DNA of 64,000 nucleotides from Bog-473 sp963719485 (GCA_963719485.1 OY970387.1:1674001-1738000); one strand, 5' to 3'; counted from the first letter of the stretch, positions 7,369 to 16,260 are shown. Numbers and translations are program-made. Notes: generated by a model from the sequence alone, not told the origin.

Positions 7369-8505
7369 GTGACGGACGAGGACCACGAACCCGAGGAGCG
7401 TGCCGGCAGCGACGCGATGTCGCAGCGGCTCGCCACTCGTATCGAACAAGATGTCGAGTCACCACTGCCGTGGCGGTCGATCGCCAAGAAGACCGTCATG
7501 GTGGTGGTCGGCGGCGTCACCATCTACCTCGTGTTCCCGAGCCTGACCGAGGTCTTCGACTCCTTTCCGAAGCTGACCTCCCTCGAACCGGTCTGGTTCT
7601 CAATCGCCGTCGTGTTCCAGGTGGCCCACTTCGCCTGCACCATCGCGTTGCAGCGGATCGCGCTGCGCACCAAGGCCTGGTTCTCGGTCACCACGTCGCA
7701 GCTCTCCGGGAATGCCATCAGCCTGATCGTGCCTGGGGGGGCCGCCTTCGGGGCGGCCACGCAGTTCCGCATGCTGGCGGCGGCCGGGAACGACCCGGCG
7801 ACGGCGGTGGCCGGGCTCACCGCCTTCTCGCTCCTGGGCATCGGCGGGCTGTTGGCCCTTCCGATCTTCGTCCTGCCGGCCATCGTCGCCGGGACGCCGA
7901 TTGCGAACGGCTTGGAGCACGCGGCGCTCTTGGGCATCGCGGCCTTCGTGCTCTTCGCCGGGTTCGGCGCCCTGGTCCTGACTTTGGACCGGCCCCTCCG
8001 ATGGGCGGGCGGCGTCGTGCAGGCGGCGCGCAACCGGCTGAAGCGCAAGGCCGAACCCATGACCGGCCTGCAGGACCGTCTCGTCTTCGAGCGCAATCGC
8101 ATACGTGACGTGCTGGGCCGGCGTTGGAAGGCGGCCATGCTCCTGAGCAGCGGCCGGCTCGCCTTCGACTTCGGCACACTGCTGGCGACGATCCGGGCCA
8201 CCGGTGCCCGGCCCAACCCTTCACTCGTCCTCCTGGCCTATGCGGTCGCGGGGTTGCTCGCCCTGATCCCCATCACGCCCGGCGGGCTCGGCATCGTCGA
8301 GGCGGGGTTGAGCGCGTTGCTGATCCTGGCCGGCGTCCCCGCCGGCGACGCCGTCGTGGCGACGCTGGCCTACCGGATCATCTCCTACTGGCTGCCCATC
8401 GTGGTGGGGCCGTTCGCCTATCTCGCCTTCCGGCTCCGCTACGGGAAGCCGGGTCAGGGCGGCGGAGCGGCTGGCGCCGGCGGGGCGACGTTGGCGCCGG
8501 GCTGA
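7369..8505 (+). CDS. flippase-like domain membrane protein (LPG synthase TM region / UPF0104)
   Basis: This 378-residue integral membrane protein has the pattern of the lysylphosphatidylglycerol synthase transmembrane (YbhN/UPF0104) family. The conserved segments are VPGGAAFGAATQFRML, GLTAFSLLGIGG, and near the end IPITPGGLGIVEAGLSALL followed by ATLAYRIISYWLPIVVG. Members are thought to flip lipids or prenyl-linked glycans. No catalytic LPG synthase domain is attached. The start is GTG 7369; an ATG 16 codons later is an alternative. It lies 35 nt after the SHOCT gene. The Gly/Ala-rich C-terminus is disordered. Confidence 0.82.
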   Translation: MTDEDHEPEERAGSDAMSQRLATRIEQDVESPLPWRSIAKKTVMVVVGGVTIYLVFPSLTEVFDSFPKLTSLEPVWFSIAVVFQVAHFACTIALQRIALRTKAWFSVTTSQLSGNAISLIVPGGAAFGAATQFRMLAAAGNDPATAVAGLTAFSLLGIGGLLALPIFVLPAIVAGTPIANGLEHAALLGIAAFVLFAGFGALVLTLDRPLRWAGGVVQAARNRLKRKAEPMTGLQDRLVFERNRIRDVLGRRWKAAMLLSSGRLAFDFGTLLATIRATGARPNPSLVLLAYAVAGLLALIPITPGGLGIVEAGLSALLILAGVPAGDAVVATLAYRIISYWLPIVVGPFAYLAFRLRYGKPGQGGGAAGAGGATLAPG

Positions 8506-8577
8506 GAGCTGCCGCAAGAACGGCCGGCCCACCGTCGTTGCTCAAGCGGAGCTGACACATGCGAGAATGCGTCCCTC

Positions 8578-10060
8578 GTGTATGAGGGGACATGGGATTC
8601 ACTGCGGACCCATCCGGTGCCGGTCTGGTACGACGACGCGAAGCTGGGGGTCTTCATCCACTGGGGCCTCTACTCGGTCCCGGGGTGGGCGCCGCGCGTG
8701 CCGGACATCCAGCATCTGCTGATCAGCGACGGCCCCAAGCGCATGCTGCGCGAGAATCCCTACGCGGAGTGGTACCTCAACTCGATGCAGATCAAGGGTG
8801 GGCCGACCCGGGAGTACCACGCCCGGGTCTACGGGGACGACTATCCCTACGACAATTTCGTCCGGACGTTCAACGATGCGTCGTCCGGGGCCAACCTCGA
8901 GGCCATCGCGGATCTCTGCCAAGCGGCCGGCGCCCGTTACGTCGTGCTCACCACGAAGCACCATGACGGCTTCGCGCTGTGGCCGTCCTCGGTCCCACAT
9001 CCGGTCAAAGGCGAGTACCACGCCAGCCGGGATCTGGTCGGTGACCTGACCGAGGCGGTCCGCGCCAAGCGCTTGCGCATGGGGCTGTACTACTCGGGGG
9101 GCTACGACTGGCCCTACAACCGGGCGGTCCTCGTCAAGCCGGCCGACGCGGTGCTCGCCGTACCCCACGACCGGCGCTATGTCGAGTACATCACCGCGCA
9201 CTGGCGCGAGCTCATCGACCGCTATGAGCCGTCCGTCCTGTGGAACGACATCTCGTGGCCGACCGATCCTCAGCTGCCGCAGCTGTTCGCGGACTACTAC
9301 AACGCCGTTGAGGAGGGAGTGATCAACGACCGGTGGAAGCAGCCCGGCCTACCCCGGAACGAATTCGACCGACGCGATGGTCCGCGGTGCGGGCGCCCTG
9401 GTGCAGGCGCTGTGGCGGTTCATCCCCGAGAGCCGGAAGCATCTGACCTTCGGCGCCCCGAAGCATTGCGACTTCCGCACGCCCGAGTACGACGTGGTGA
9501 GCACCGTGACGGAACGCAAGTGGGAGCTCGCCCGCGGTCTGGGGCACTCGTTCGGAGCCAACCGTCACGAGCGGCCGGAGGAGCTCATTTCGGAGACGGA
9601 CCTGATCCAGATGTTCTGCGACGTCGTGTCCAAGAACGGCAACCTGCTGATCGGGGTCGGACCGCAACCGGACGGGACCATTCCGTCCCGGCAGCAGGAG
9701 CCGCTGCGCGGGCTCGGGACCTGGTTGGCCGCGAACGGCGAGGCGATCTACGGCAGCCGGCCCTGGGTCGTGACCGAGTCGGTCACGGTGGACGGGACCC
9801 CGCTGCGGTTCACCAAGAGCGGCGAGGGTGTGTACGTGCTCGTGATGGGGATGCCCCAATCGCGGCGGATCACGATGCGTACGATCGACGGGTCCCGGGT
9901 GCGGCGCGTCCGCCTTGTCGGGGCGGATGTGCAGCTCGACTGGTCCGTCGAGAGTGGCGGTGACCTTTCCGTGACCCTGCCGGAGCAGATGCCCATGGCG
10001 GCGGTCACCGTGCTGGACCTGGGCACCGGCATCCGGGCGCGGATCGGCCGAACCGGGTAG
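8578..10060 (+). pseudogene. alpha-L-fucosidase (GH29), interrupted by one frameshift
   Basis: The N-terminal part (8578 to about 9340) reads as GH29: KLGVFIHWGLYSVPGWAP, then YVVLTTKHHDGFALWPS, GLYYSGGYDWPYN and SVLWNDISWP, whose Asp is the expected nucleophile, ending at GVINDRW. In the same frame the sequence then turns into low-complexity Arg/Pro residues. The family match (HCDFRTPEYDVVSTVTERKWE, SKNGNLLIGVGPQPDG) continues in the next frame to 10060. That second frame is open from 9323, so the shift lies between 9323 and about 9400. Together the parts make a normal-length fucosidase of about 490 residues. This may be an indel in the assembly or an early pseudogene. The start is GTG 8578; no signal peptide is seen. 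Confidence 0.82.
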
Positions 10061-10514
10061 TCGTCTCCGGTCCCGTCCTCCGGGCCGACGCGGCCGGTCG
10101 ACGGAGCGGGTGTGTTCCGGGCCTTTCGGAGGAGTCCCGAGAGGACCATTGGCCCTAGTGGCCGACCGCCGTCCCCGCCATGATCCAACCCATGGACGAG
10201 GGTCGCCGGCGCTGCAGTTCGCCTTCAACAGATCCGGCACGATCCCCATCGGGAAGGGTCGTTTCGTTGACGGATCGGGGTCCCGAGCCCCCGGCGGCTG
10301 CTCGTCCATGCCTTCGTCCGTGTAGTGCGAGGTGACGCGGAGCAACAACAAGATGACGGCACGCGTGGTGGTCCGAGGGAGAGCCACCACACGTTGACCG
10401 TCTTCACTCCGAAGACTGCTCCTTGTGACGACGGTCGAGCGGTGACCGAGGACCGTACGGCATCCACCGGCCGCGCTCCGTCGCCCGTTAGCTTCGCACC
10501 GGAGGTACACAACC
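10061..10514 (+). other. 454-bp intergenic region without a convincing gene
   Basis: No open frame here has codon bias or recognisable similarity. It holds a GC-rich stretch just after the fucosidase, a partly DosR-like site (GGACCATTGGCCCT near 10137-10150), and a perfect inverted repeat GTCTTC-N5-GAAGAC at 10400-10416 next to TTGACC (10394-10399). The last two could form the promoter/operator of the small membrane protein at 10515. This is suggestion only. Confidence 0.4.
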
Positions 10515-10745
10515 ATGTTCGCTTACACGTGGCCGCTGCTCAGCCTGTTCTGGACGTTCCTGATGTTCGCCGGGATCTTCCTGCTGCTGTTCTTCATCAT
10601 CTGGTGCTTCGTCGACAACTTCCGCCGTCGTGACCACCACGGTTTGGCCAAGGCGGGCTGGACGGTGCTGATCCTCGTCGTGCCCTTCTTCGGCGCGCTG
10701 ATCTACATCATCGCCCGGCCTGCGGAGGCCCAACTCGCGACCTGA
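10515..10745 (+). CDS. small PLDc_N-type membrane protein
   Basis: A 76-residue protein consisting almost wholly of two transmembrane helices separated by WCFVDNFRRRDHHGLAKAGW, with the closing LVVPFFGALIYIIARP. This is the PLDc_N (phospholipase D nuclease N-terminal) module without any nuclease. It resembles the N-terminal halves of the proteins at 6926 and 16261 but lacks the SHOCT tail. A GGAGG lies 8 nt before the ATG. It stands alone, followed by a GC-rich hairpin. The function is unknown. Confidence 0.8.
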   Translation: MFAYTWPLLSLFWTFLMFAGIFLLLFFIIWCFVDNFRRRDHHGLAKAGWTVLILVVPFFGALIYIIARPAEAQLAT

Positions 10746-10800
10746 TCGGAGGGGGAGCCGGGACCGCTTCCGATCGCGGGACGGGCGCGGACGAATTCGT

Positions 10801-10835
10801 CCCCCGGTGGGGGGGTAAACCCCCAGCTCAGGGGG
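10801..10835 (+). terminator. C/G-run hairpin after the small membrane protein
   Basis: CCCCC (10820-10824), loop AGCTCA, GGGGG (10831-10835), preceded by another C-run/G-run pair from 10801. It could act as a GC-only terminator for the gene ending at 10745. There is no T-tract. The right arm also overlaps the possible promoter at 10835-10861. Confidence 0.4.
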
Positions 10836-10861
10836 TTCGGATTTCGCCCGGCGCCGGGTGT
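10835..10861 (+). promoter_or_regulatory. possible SigB/SigF-type promoter
   Basis: GTTCG (10835-10839), a 16-nt spacer, then GGGTGT (10856-10861) resembles the GTTT-N15-GGGTAT pattern of general-stress sigma factors in actinobacteria. It lies about 40 nt before the ATG of the small CxxC protein. The match is partial. Confidence 0.35.
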
Positions 10862-10902
10862 TCGCTATCGTTCTGGGCCTCAGGGGAACGCAGGAGCCGG
10901 CA

Positions 10903-11091
10903 ATGCAGAACCATCACCCTCAGATCGCGCAACGTGCCGACCGAGCGTGGGTCGTCGAGTGTGCCCAGTGCCGCAACGACCTCACCTCGACGGTGCCGAT
11001 CGGGATCGGGATGCCCCTCCGGGACCGGGAGACGGCCGAGCGGCTCCGTGACAACCACGCGGCACGGCCGGTGAGGGCCGCCGCGTCCTAG
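10903..11091 (+). CDS. small hypothetical protein with a CxxC motif
   Basis: A 62-residue hydrophilic protein, MQNHHPQIAQRADRAWVVEC. It has one CAQC pair followed by GMPLRDRETAERLRDNHAA. Only two cysteines are present, so a complete zinc knuckle would need another ligand (histidines are available) or dimerisation. An AGGAG site lies upstream of ATG 10903; the frame upstream of the ATG is not used. Similar short proteins of unknown role occur in actinobacteria, by recollection. A stress-type promoter may precede it. Confidence 0.6.
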   Translation: MQNHHPQIAQRADRAWVVECAQCRNDLTSTVPIGIGMPLRDRETAERLRDNHAARPVRAAAS

Positions 11092-11133
11092 TCCATCCGG
11101 GCCGCCGAACGAGGCCGCGGCCCGCGACGGGGC

Positions 11134-11406
11134 TCAGCCCCGACTCGGAGACGGCCTTGGGGGCGAGCCCGACAATTCGAGACGCACCCGGAAGCGCTCG
11201 GACCCGAGTGCCCGTTCCACCGCGTCGCGGATGTCTCGGCCGTGGCCGGCCGTGCCCTCGGGATGGGCGCCGGCAAAGATCGTCACGTTGACCAGGTCAC
11301 CCCAGCCGCGGTGGATCTCGACCTTGGTGACGACGAAATTCCCGCCGTCGGGGTGCGCGTCGGCCAGCGCCCGCAGGACTTCCTTGCTGACCTTGGCCTC
11401 GACCAC
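11134..11406 (-). CDS. small hypothetical protein
   Basis: About 90 residues, opening VVEAKVSKEVLRALADA and containing VEIHRGWGDLVNVTIFAG and IRDAVERALGSERFRVRLEL. The alternating amphipathic strands and helices look like a real alpha/beta fold rather than an antisense shadow, but I do not recognise a family. GTG 11406 is chosen because a CATACT hexamer (11418-11413 on this strand) lies 6 nt upstream. The open frame goes to 11439, across a G/C-run hairpin. It is divergent from the M24 gene, with a DosR-like box between. Confidence 0.5.
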   Translation of the reverse strand: MVEAKVSKEVLRALADAHPDGGNFVVTKVEIHRGWGDLVNVTIFAGAHPEGTAGHGRDIRDAVERALGSERFRVRLELSGSPPRPSPSRG

Positions 11407-11438
11407 GCCCAAGTATGGGGGCCTGCACCCCCCAAACA

Positions 11439-11458
11439 TAGGGGACTAAAGTCACGTT
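11439..11458. promoter_or_regulatory. DosR-like box
   Basis: GGGACT-AA-AGTCAC (11442-11455), with G on both sides, matches 16 of 20 positions of the mycobacterial DosR/DevR consensus TTSGGGACTWWAGTCCCSAA. It lies between two divergent genes: the small protein ending at 11134 and the M24 protein starting at 11584. DosR responds to hypoxia and nitric oxide in mycobacteria. No DosR gene is in the window. Confidence 0.5.
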
Positions 11459-11464
11459 ATCCCT

Positions 11465-11530
11465 GGTGACGCAGTCCTGACTGGAACAGCGTCACCGGAG
11501 ATGTGACGCTATGGGTGACAGAGTGTCACC
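11465..11530. promoter_or_regulatory. cluster of GTGAC inverted repeats
   Basis: Half-sites GGTGACGC (11465-11472) and GCGTCACC (11489-11496) form a perfect dyad. A further GTGACGC follows at 11503-11509, and then a compact palindrome GGTGACA-GAG-TGTCACC (11514-11530). The half-site resembles CRP/FNR-type GTGA/TCAC sites, but the spacing differs by one base from TGTGA-N6-TCACA. They sit 54-119 nt before the M24 start. Confidence 0.45.
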
Positions 11531-11583
11531 ACCGATGGGACGGGCGGACCCATTGCATCGAACGCCTGACAGGGGAACGCGAC

Positions 11584-12489
11584 GTGTCCAGCAGCTCCTT
11601 TCCGTACTCCACCGCGGAGCTCGACCAATTCCGCCAGGTCCAGCGTCTGGCCTACGACATCGCCCTCACCGTCGAGTCCCAGCTGCAGGTCGATATGAGC
11701 GAGACCGAGGTCTGTACCCTGATCGCCGCGGGGCAGGCTCAGAACGAGATCGTCCAGGTCTTCCATGAACCCTTCGCCTGGTTCGGCCTGCGCACGCTGC
11801 TCGGTCCGGAGTGGGCTGCCGACGACGGCGCTCGGGGTTCCGCGAACAATGGCGGCCGGCCGGACACGCCCTTCCTGCCGACCGATGCGGCGTTGGCCGA
11901 GGGCGTGCCGCTCATCCTGGACCTGGCGCCGGTCGTCCGCGGCATCGCTTCCGACGTCGGCTACTCGTGCGTCCTGGGGACGAATGTGATGTTCGACGAC
12001 CTCGACCGGGGTCTGGCCCGGATCCGCTCCTTCCTGCTGGAGGGGGTCCGGTCCGGCGAGACCATGCTGAACCTCTACCGCGAGCTCGACGTCCTCCTGG
12101 CGCAGCGCGGCTGGGAGAACTGCCATCAGCACTATCCCGATCGCGCCCTCGGCCACCGGGTCTTTCGTCTCGAGCACGAGCCGGACCGCCCTTCGCCGCT
12201 GCCGGGCTTCGGCACCGCGGCCGCCGAAGGTCTCCTGGAGGCGGGGGTCGCCGCGCTCGAGGATGGGAGCTCGTACCCGGTGTGGAACGACAGCTTGTTC
12301 TCGGACCACCCCGCCGCACCCGGCCTCTGGGCCGTCGAGCCGCACATCGGCCGCGACGGGGTGGGGGTCAAGTTCGAGGAATTGCTGGTCGTCACGGAGG
12401 ACGACGCCTACTGGCTCGACGACAACCTGCTCCACACCGAGCGTTGGACCGCCGCCGGGTACAGCATCAAGCCTCTCGGGAGGGTGTGA
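11584..12489 (+). CDS. M24 family (aminopeptidase P-like) metallopeptidase-fold protein
   Basis: A 301-residue protein of the creatinase/aminopeptidase (pita-bread) fold. The five metal ligands expected for M24 can be placed: Asp in LILDLAP, Asp in IASDVGYS, His in ALGHRVF, Glu in WAVEPHIG and Glu in VKFEELLVV. The N-terminal prolidase domain is absent, so it is a short, single-domain form; the substrate is unknown. GTG 11584 is chosen because AGGGGA precedes it and the frame upstream is covered by palindromes. It is a single gene with an elaborate upstream region (DosR-like box and GTGAC repeats). Confidence 0.8.
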   Translation: MSSSSFPYSTAELDQFRQVQRLAYDIALTVESQLQVDMSETEVCTLIAAGQAQNEIVQVFHEPFAWFGLRTLLGPEWAADDGARGSANNGGRPDTPFLPTDAALAEGVPLILDLAPVVRGIASDVGYSCVLGTNVMFDDLDRGLARIRSFLLEGVRSGETMLNLYRELDVLLAQRGWENCHQHYPDRALGHRVFRLEHEPDRPSPLPGFGTAAAEGLLEAGVAALEDGSSYPVWNDSLFSDHPAAPGLWAVEPHIGRDGVGVKFEELLVVTEDDAYWLDDNLLHTERWTAAGYSIKPLGRV

Positions 12490-12547
12490 CACCCATCCGC
12501 ATCCCCATCCGGACCCGGGTCGCACCGCGCACCCGGCCCGAGCCGGT

Positions 12548-13436
12548 TCAGCCCAACAGCGGGACGGGCGTCGCGTACTCCAGCTCGAAGTACCCGCTGG
12601 GCGCTCCGGGCACGAGCAGGGCGGCTGCCGCAGGCCCGATGTCCACGCCGGGAAGCCCGGGGAACAGAGGATCGTGGTGGCAGAACGCGACCCGCCCGGG
12701 GCGCAAGGTCCGCACCTGCTCGAGCATGAAGTCGACCGCGGAACCCTGGAACGGCTCGCCGTCGACGTTGGGCCTGCCGCCCAGCGACAGCAATGCCACG
12801 TCCGGGCGCAGCCCGTCGAAGATGCCGCGCCAGTAGCCGGCACTGCCACTGACGAGGAGCGATCCCCCGGCCGTCATGCAGCAGGTAGGCCAGCTGCCCT
12901 CCGTCGTGGCGGGAGCACGCCTCGTTCATGAGGATGAGGGCGGGTCCGGCCGGCGCCGGGGCCGCGTCCATGGCGTTGAACAGCGAGCGCATGGTGGCGG
13001 CGCGGTCCTGGGCGCTCACGTCGAGGTCGCCGAGGCAGGGGACAGACGTGTCGGCCTCGCTGTGGGCGAACAGGCACGAGTGGAGGGCGGGGAGCACGCG
13101 CACCCGCGTGGTCGGTCCGCACTGCACCGTCTCGCCTCCGGTGACGACGAGCAGCTGCTCGTCGGGCACACCCCGGTCACGGAGGCACCGGGCCGACTCG
13201 GACGAGGCGACGACCGTCGCTCCGGTGTTGAGGGCCATGGCATCCGCGCCATAGAGATGATCGAAGTGGGCGTGACTGACGAAGACGAAGTCGGCCCTGT
13301 CGACCTGGGCCGTGGTGAGGCCCACCGGGTCGAGGCCGGGCAGGCGGTCGAGGTAGGCATCGAAGAAGAGATCGAGTCCGGCGTGGCGCACGCGGAACGT
13401 CGCGGTCCCGAACCACTCGAGCGTCGTCAGAGGCAT
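12548..13436 (-). pseudogene. MBL-fold hydrolase, interrupted by one frameshift
   Basis: The protein begins MPLTTLEWFGTATFRV at ATG 13436 and carries the metallo-beta-lactamase motif SHAHFDHLYG. It reads to GGQLAYLLHDG near 12875. The family sequence then continues one frame over as GGSLLVSGSAGYWRGIF to the stop at 12548. Removing one C from the GGCCGGGG run near 12868 restores a single frame of about 295 residues. The C-terminal part has a late metal-ligand candidate, VAFCHHDPLF. The shift is either a sequencing indel or a real lesion. It lies 7 nt after a membrane protein gene and is likely co-transcribed. Confidence 0.8.
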
Positions 13437-13443
13437 GGCGCGC

Positions 13444-14397
13444 TCACCCGACGGCCTGCTCGGCGACCTCGGCCGGGTGGCCCACGAGCTTGGCCGAGAA
13501 CTTGACCGCTTTGACCGCACTCGTCGCCCCCGTCTGCAGGGTGGCCCCGATCACGATCAGGATCACGCCGAGCCAGAAGACGTAGGGCCAGCCCAGCATC
13601 AGGATGCCTAGGCGGCCGAGCATGTAGGGCGGAGAGCAGACCACGGCACCCACGGCGCCGCCGACCGCCGTCGCCGCCAGCGCGTCACGGCGTGACTGGT
13701 TCTTCCTCTCGACGCCGACGATGCGCGCCGGCACGGCGAGATAGCAGAGCATCATGATGCCGACGACGATGCTCTGGCTGATGACGAACGGCCAGTGGCC
13801 CCAGCGGGTCGCGATCAAAGCCGAGAACGACAGCGCGAGCCCGATGGTGCATCCCCAGGCCAGGATGACGTTGAGGTGCTGGTTGGCCCGGCCGAAGGCG
13901 GGGCGGATCTCCGGCTTGCCGGGCACCGAGATGGCGAAGGCGAACACGCCGTTCAGGTAGAAGCTGGCCGCGGTGAGCGCGGTCACTCCGAGCACAGCGG
14001 GGATCAGGAGGGGCCCGCGGATGACATGGAATTGCTTGCCGTGGAGGACGTGGAGCTTGATGTCCAGCATGGCGATCCAGATCCACATGGCCGGCACGAT
14101 CTGGACCAGGGTGAGGCGCCAATTTGTGTAGAGCAGCTTCACTCCCTGGAAGAGCATGAGGAAGGCACCCACGATCAAGCCGAGCGGGGCGAGCCAGCGC
14201 CGCCGCCTGCTCAGCTGGAGGACGGCCTGCTCCACCGCGGCGTCGTCGCCCCGCCGGATGGCGTCCGTGAGCCGCCTGATGGACGCACCGACGCGCTGGC
14301 GGCGGGTGCCGGCGGGCCGGGGGGCCGGCTCGGTCCCCGCTGACCCCGAGGGTCCGGCGCTGTCCGATGCGCTCCGATCTTCGTGGTCCACCGTCAC
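13444..14397 (-). CDS. hypothetical multi-pass membrane protein
   Basis: This 317-residue protein has a polar, Arg-rich N-terminal 75 residues (VTVDHEDRSASDS, RRLTDAIRRGDDAAVEQAV), then about seven hydrophobic segments (such as WLAPLGLIVGAFLMLFQGV, FVISQSIVVGIMMLCYL and YVFWLGVILIVIGATL). The short stretch NWRLTLVQIVPAMWIW recurs in some actinobacterial membrane hypotheticals. GTG 14397 has GAGGGG upstream. The open frame continues far upstream, but only as an antisense shadow of the DUF2252 gene. It is followed after 7 nt by the MBL hydrolase, suggesting a two-gene operon. No function can be assigned. Confidence 0.72.
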   Translation of the reverse strand: MTVDHEDRSASDSAGPSGSAGTEPAPRPAGTRRQRVGASIRRLTDAIRRGDDAAVEQAVLQLSRRRRWLAPLGLIVGAFLMLFQGVKLLYTNWRLTLVQIVPAMWIWIAMLDIKLHVLHGKQFHVIRGPLLIPAVLGVTALTAASFYLNGVFAFAISVPGKPEIRPAFGRANQHLNVILAWGCTIGLALSFSALIATRWGHWPFVISQSIVVGIMMLCYLAVPARIVGVERKNQSRRDALAATAVGGAVGAVVCSPPYMLGRLGILMLGWPYVFWLGVILIVIGATLQTGATSAVKAVKFSAKLVGHPAEVAEQAVG

Positions 14398-14655
14398 TCG
14401 TCGCCCCTCATCCTGGACCCGCTCATGCCGCTGACGGCATGGCTGCCGCCGTCCCGCGGTCACCGCCGGAGGCTCCGTACCTCGACTCCGCCATTGTGAC
14501 TCCGGCGCCGAGGGCGGGGAAAGTGGGAACCCGGACCAGGTCGAGGGACCCGTCCGGGCGGCGTCGCCGCGGTCGTTGGTGCAGGGAGCGCGCCGGTCGT
14601 CGTAGCCTCGCCAGCGGACGACGGCGCGGCGACGTGCCCCGGGGAGGTGGCCGGC

Positions 14656-16116
14656 ATGGCTGAGGACGAGGGAATTCGGTTGGCGGAACGCGCGGTACCG
14701 ATCACCCCGCACCGGACCGAGGCGGAGAGCAAGGCGAGGGGCAAGGAGGCGCGGGTCAAGTGTCCCCGGGACAGCCACGCCACGTTCGAGGCGACTCCGG
14801 ACCGGCCCGATCCGGTGTCGTTGCTCGAGGAGCAGGCGACGACGAGGGTGCCCCAGCTGGTGCCCATCCGCTACGGCCGCATGCTGGTCTCCCCCTTCAC
14901 CTTCTTCCGAGGAGCGGCGCTCGTTATGGCGTCGGACCTGTCGAGAACGCCCCGTTCGGGGCTCACCGCCCAGATCTGTGGGGACGCCCACCTCTCGAAT
15001 TTCGGCATATTCGGGTCGCCCGAGCGGCAGCTCGTCTTCGACTGCAACGACTTCGACGAGACGCACCCGGGGCCCTGGGAGTGGGATGTCAAGCGACTGG
15101 CCGCGAGCGTCGTGATCGCCGGTCGCCACAGGGGCCACTCCAAGTCCATTCGGTCGGACGCGATCGTGGCGCTGGGTCAGGCGTACCGCGAGGCGATGCG
15201 CCAGATGGCCATCATGTCGAACCTGGAGGTCTGGTACTTCCACGTGGACGTGGCAGAGGTCATCACGGGGTTGGAGTCCCAGGCGGCTGCCACAGGCTCC
15301 AAGACGCAGGCGCGCATGGCTGCGGTGGCCACGAAGGCGGTGGAGAAGGCACGGACGAAGGACAGCATGAAGGCGCTCGACAAATTGACCCATGTGGTTG
15401 ACGGCGAGCGCGTCATCATCAACGATCCCCCTCTGCTGGTGCCGGTCGAGGATCTCTTCCCGGAAGTCGAGTCCGAGCAGGTGGTCGGCATGTTCCGGGA
15501 CATCCTGCGCCGGTACCGCCAGAGCCTCTCGACCGACCGCCGGCACCTGCTGGAGGAGTACCGATTCAGTCAGATGGCTCGCAAGGTGGTCGGGGTGGGC
15601 AGCGTGGGCACGCGGGCCTGGGTGATCCTCTTGCACGGAGCGAGCCATGAGGACGTCCTGTTCCTGCAGGCCAAGGAGGCCGAGGCCTCTGTCCTCGAGC
15701 GTTTCACCAAGAAGAGCGTGTACGGCAACCACGGCGCCCGCGTGGTGGCCGGCCAGCGCCTGATGCAGGCCAGCAGCGACATCTTTCTCGGGTGGCAGCG
15801 CGCCAACGGCATCGACGGCATCAACCGGGACTACTACGTTCGCCAGTTGCAGGACTGGAAGGGGTCGATCGACACCGAGACCATGGTCCCCCAGGGCCTC
15901 GAGGCCTATGGGAAGTTGTGCGCCCTCACTCTCGCCCGGGCGCACGCCCGCTCGGGGGACCGCTTCGCCATGGCGGCGTACCTCGGCAACAACGCCACCT
16001 TCGAGAAGGCCCTGGCCAAGTTCGCCGAGTCCTACGCGGACCAGAACGAGCGGGACTACGAGCGGTTCGCGGCGGCCTGCAAGAGCGGCCGGCTCCATGC
16101 CGAAGAGGGGGTGTAG
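14656..16116 (+). CDS. DUF2252 domain-containing protein
   Basis: A 486-residue protein. The DUF2252 signature is clear: MLVSPFTFFRGAALVMASDL, then ICGDAHLSNFGIFGSPER, FDCNDFDETHPGPWEWD and VKRLAASVVIAGR, which echo the catalytic HxDxxxxN and DFxD patterns of kinase-like phosphotransferases (here GDAHLSNFG and NDFDE). C-terminal landmarks include VGVGSVGTRAWVILLHG and YYVRQLQDWKGS. The biochemical role is unknown. ATG 14656 is preferred over GTG 14647 because GGGGAGG (14641-14647) is then correctly spaced. It is a single-gene unit upstream of a SHOCT operon. Confidence 0.88.
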   Translation: MAEDEGIRLAERAVPITPHRTEAESKARGKEARVKCPRDSHATFEATPDRPDPVSLLEEQATTRVPQLVPIRYGRMLVSPFTFFRGAALVMASDLSRTPRSGLTAQICGDAHLSNFGIFGSPERQLVFDCNDFDETHPGPWEWDVKRLAASVVIAGRHRGHSKSIRSDAIVALGQAYREAMRQMAIMSNLEVWYFHVDVAEVITGLESQAAATGSKTQARMAAVATKAVEKARTKDSMKALDKLTHVVDGERVIINDPPLLVPVEDLFPEVESEQVVGMFRDILRRYRQSLSTDRRHLLEEYRFSQMARKVVGVGSVGTRAWVILLHGASHEDVLFLQAKEAEASVLERFTKKSVYGNHGARVVAGQRLMQASSDIFLGWQRANGIDGINRDYYVRQLQDWKGSIDTETMVPQGLEAYGKLCALTLARAHARSGDRFAMAAYLGNNATFEKALAKFAESYADQNERDYERFAAACKSGRLHAEEGV

Positions 16117-16260
16117 CCACGAAAGCTTCGACCGGGACCTTCGCCCCGACCTGCGTTGCGGCAATGTGCGATGCTTAGGCGCTGTCTGAACGCGACCTGT
16201 CGTGCCCGCGCCACCCCGCCCCATCCGATCCATCCCGCGACATAAACAGAAGGAGCTTTC

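Noticed and set aside
9323..10516. 397-residue minus-strand frame over the fucosidase 3' end
   Set aside because: Antisense of a recognised gene, low-complexity, no motif.
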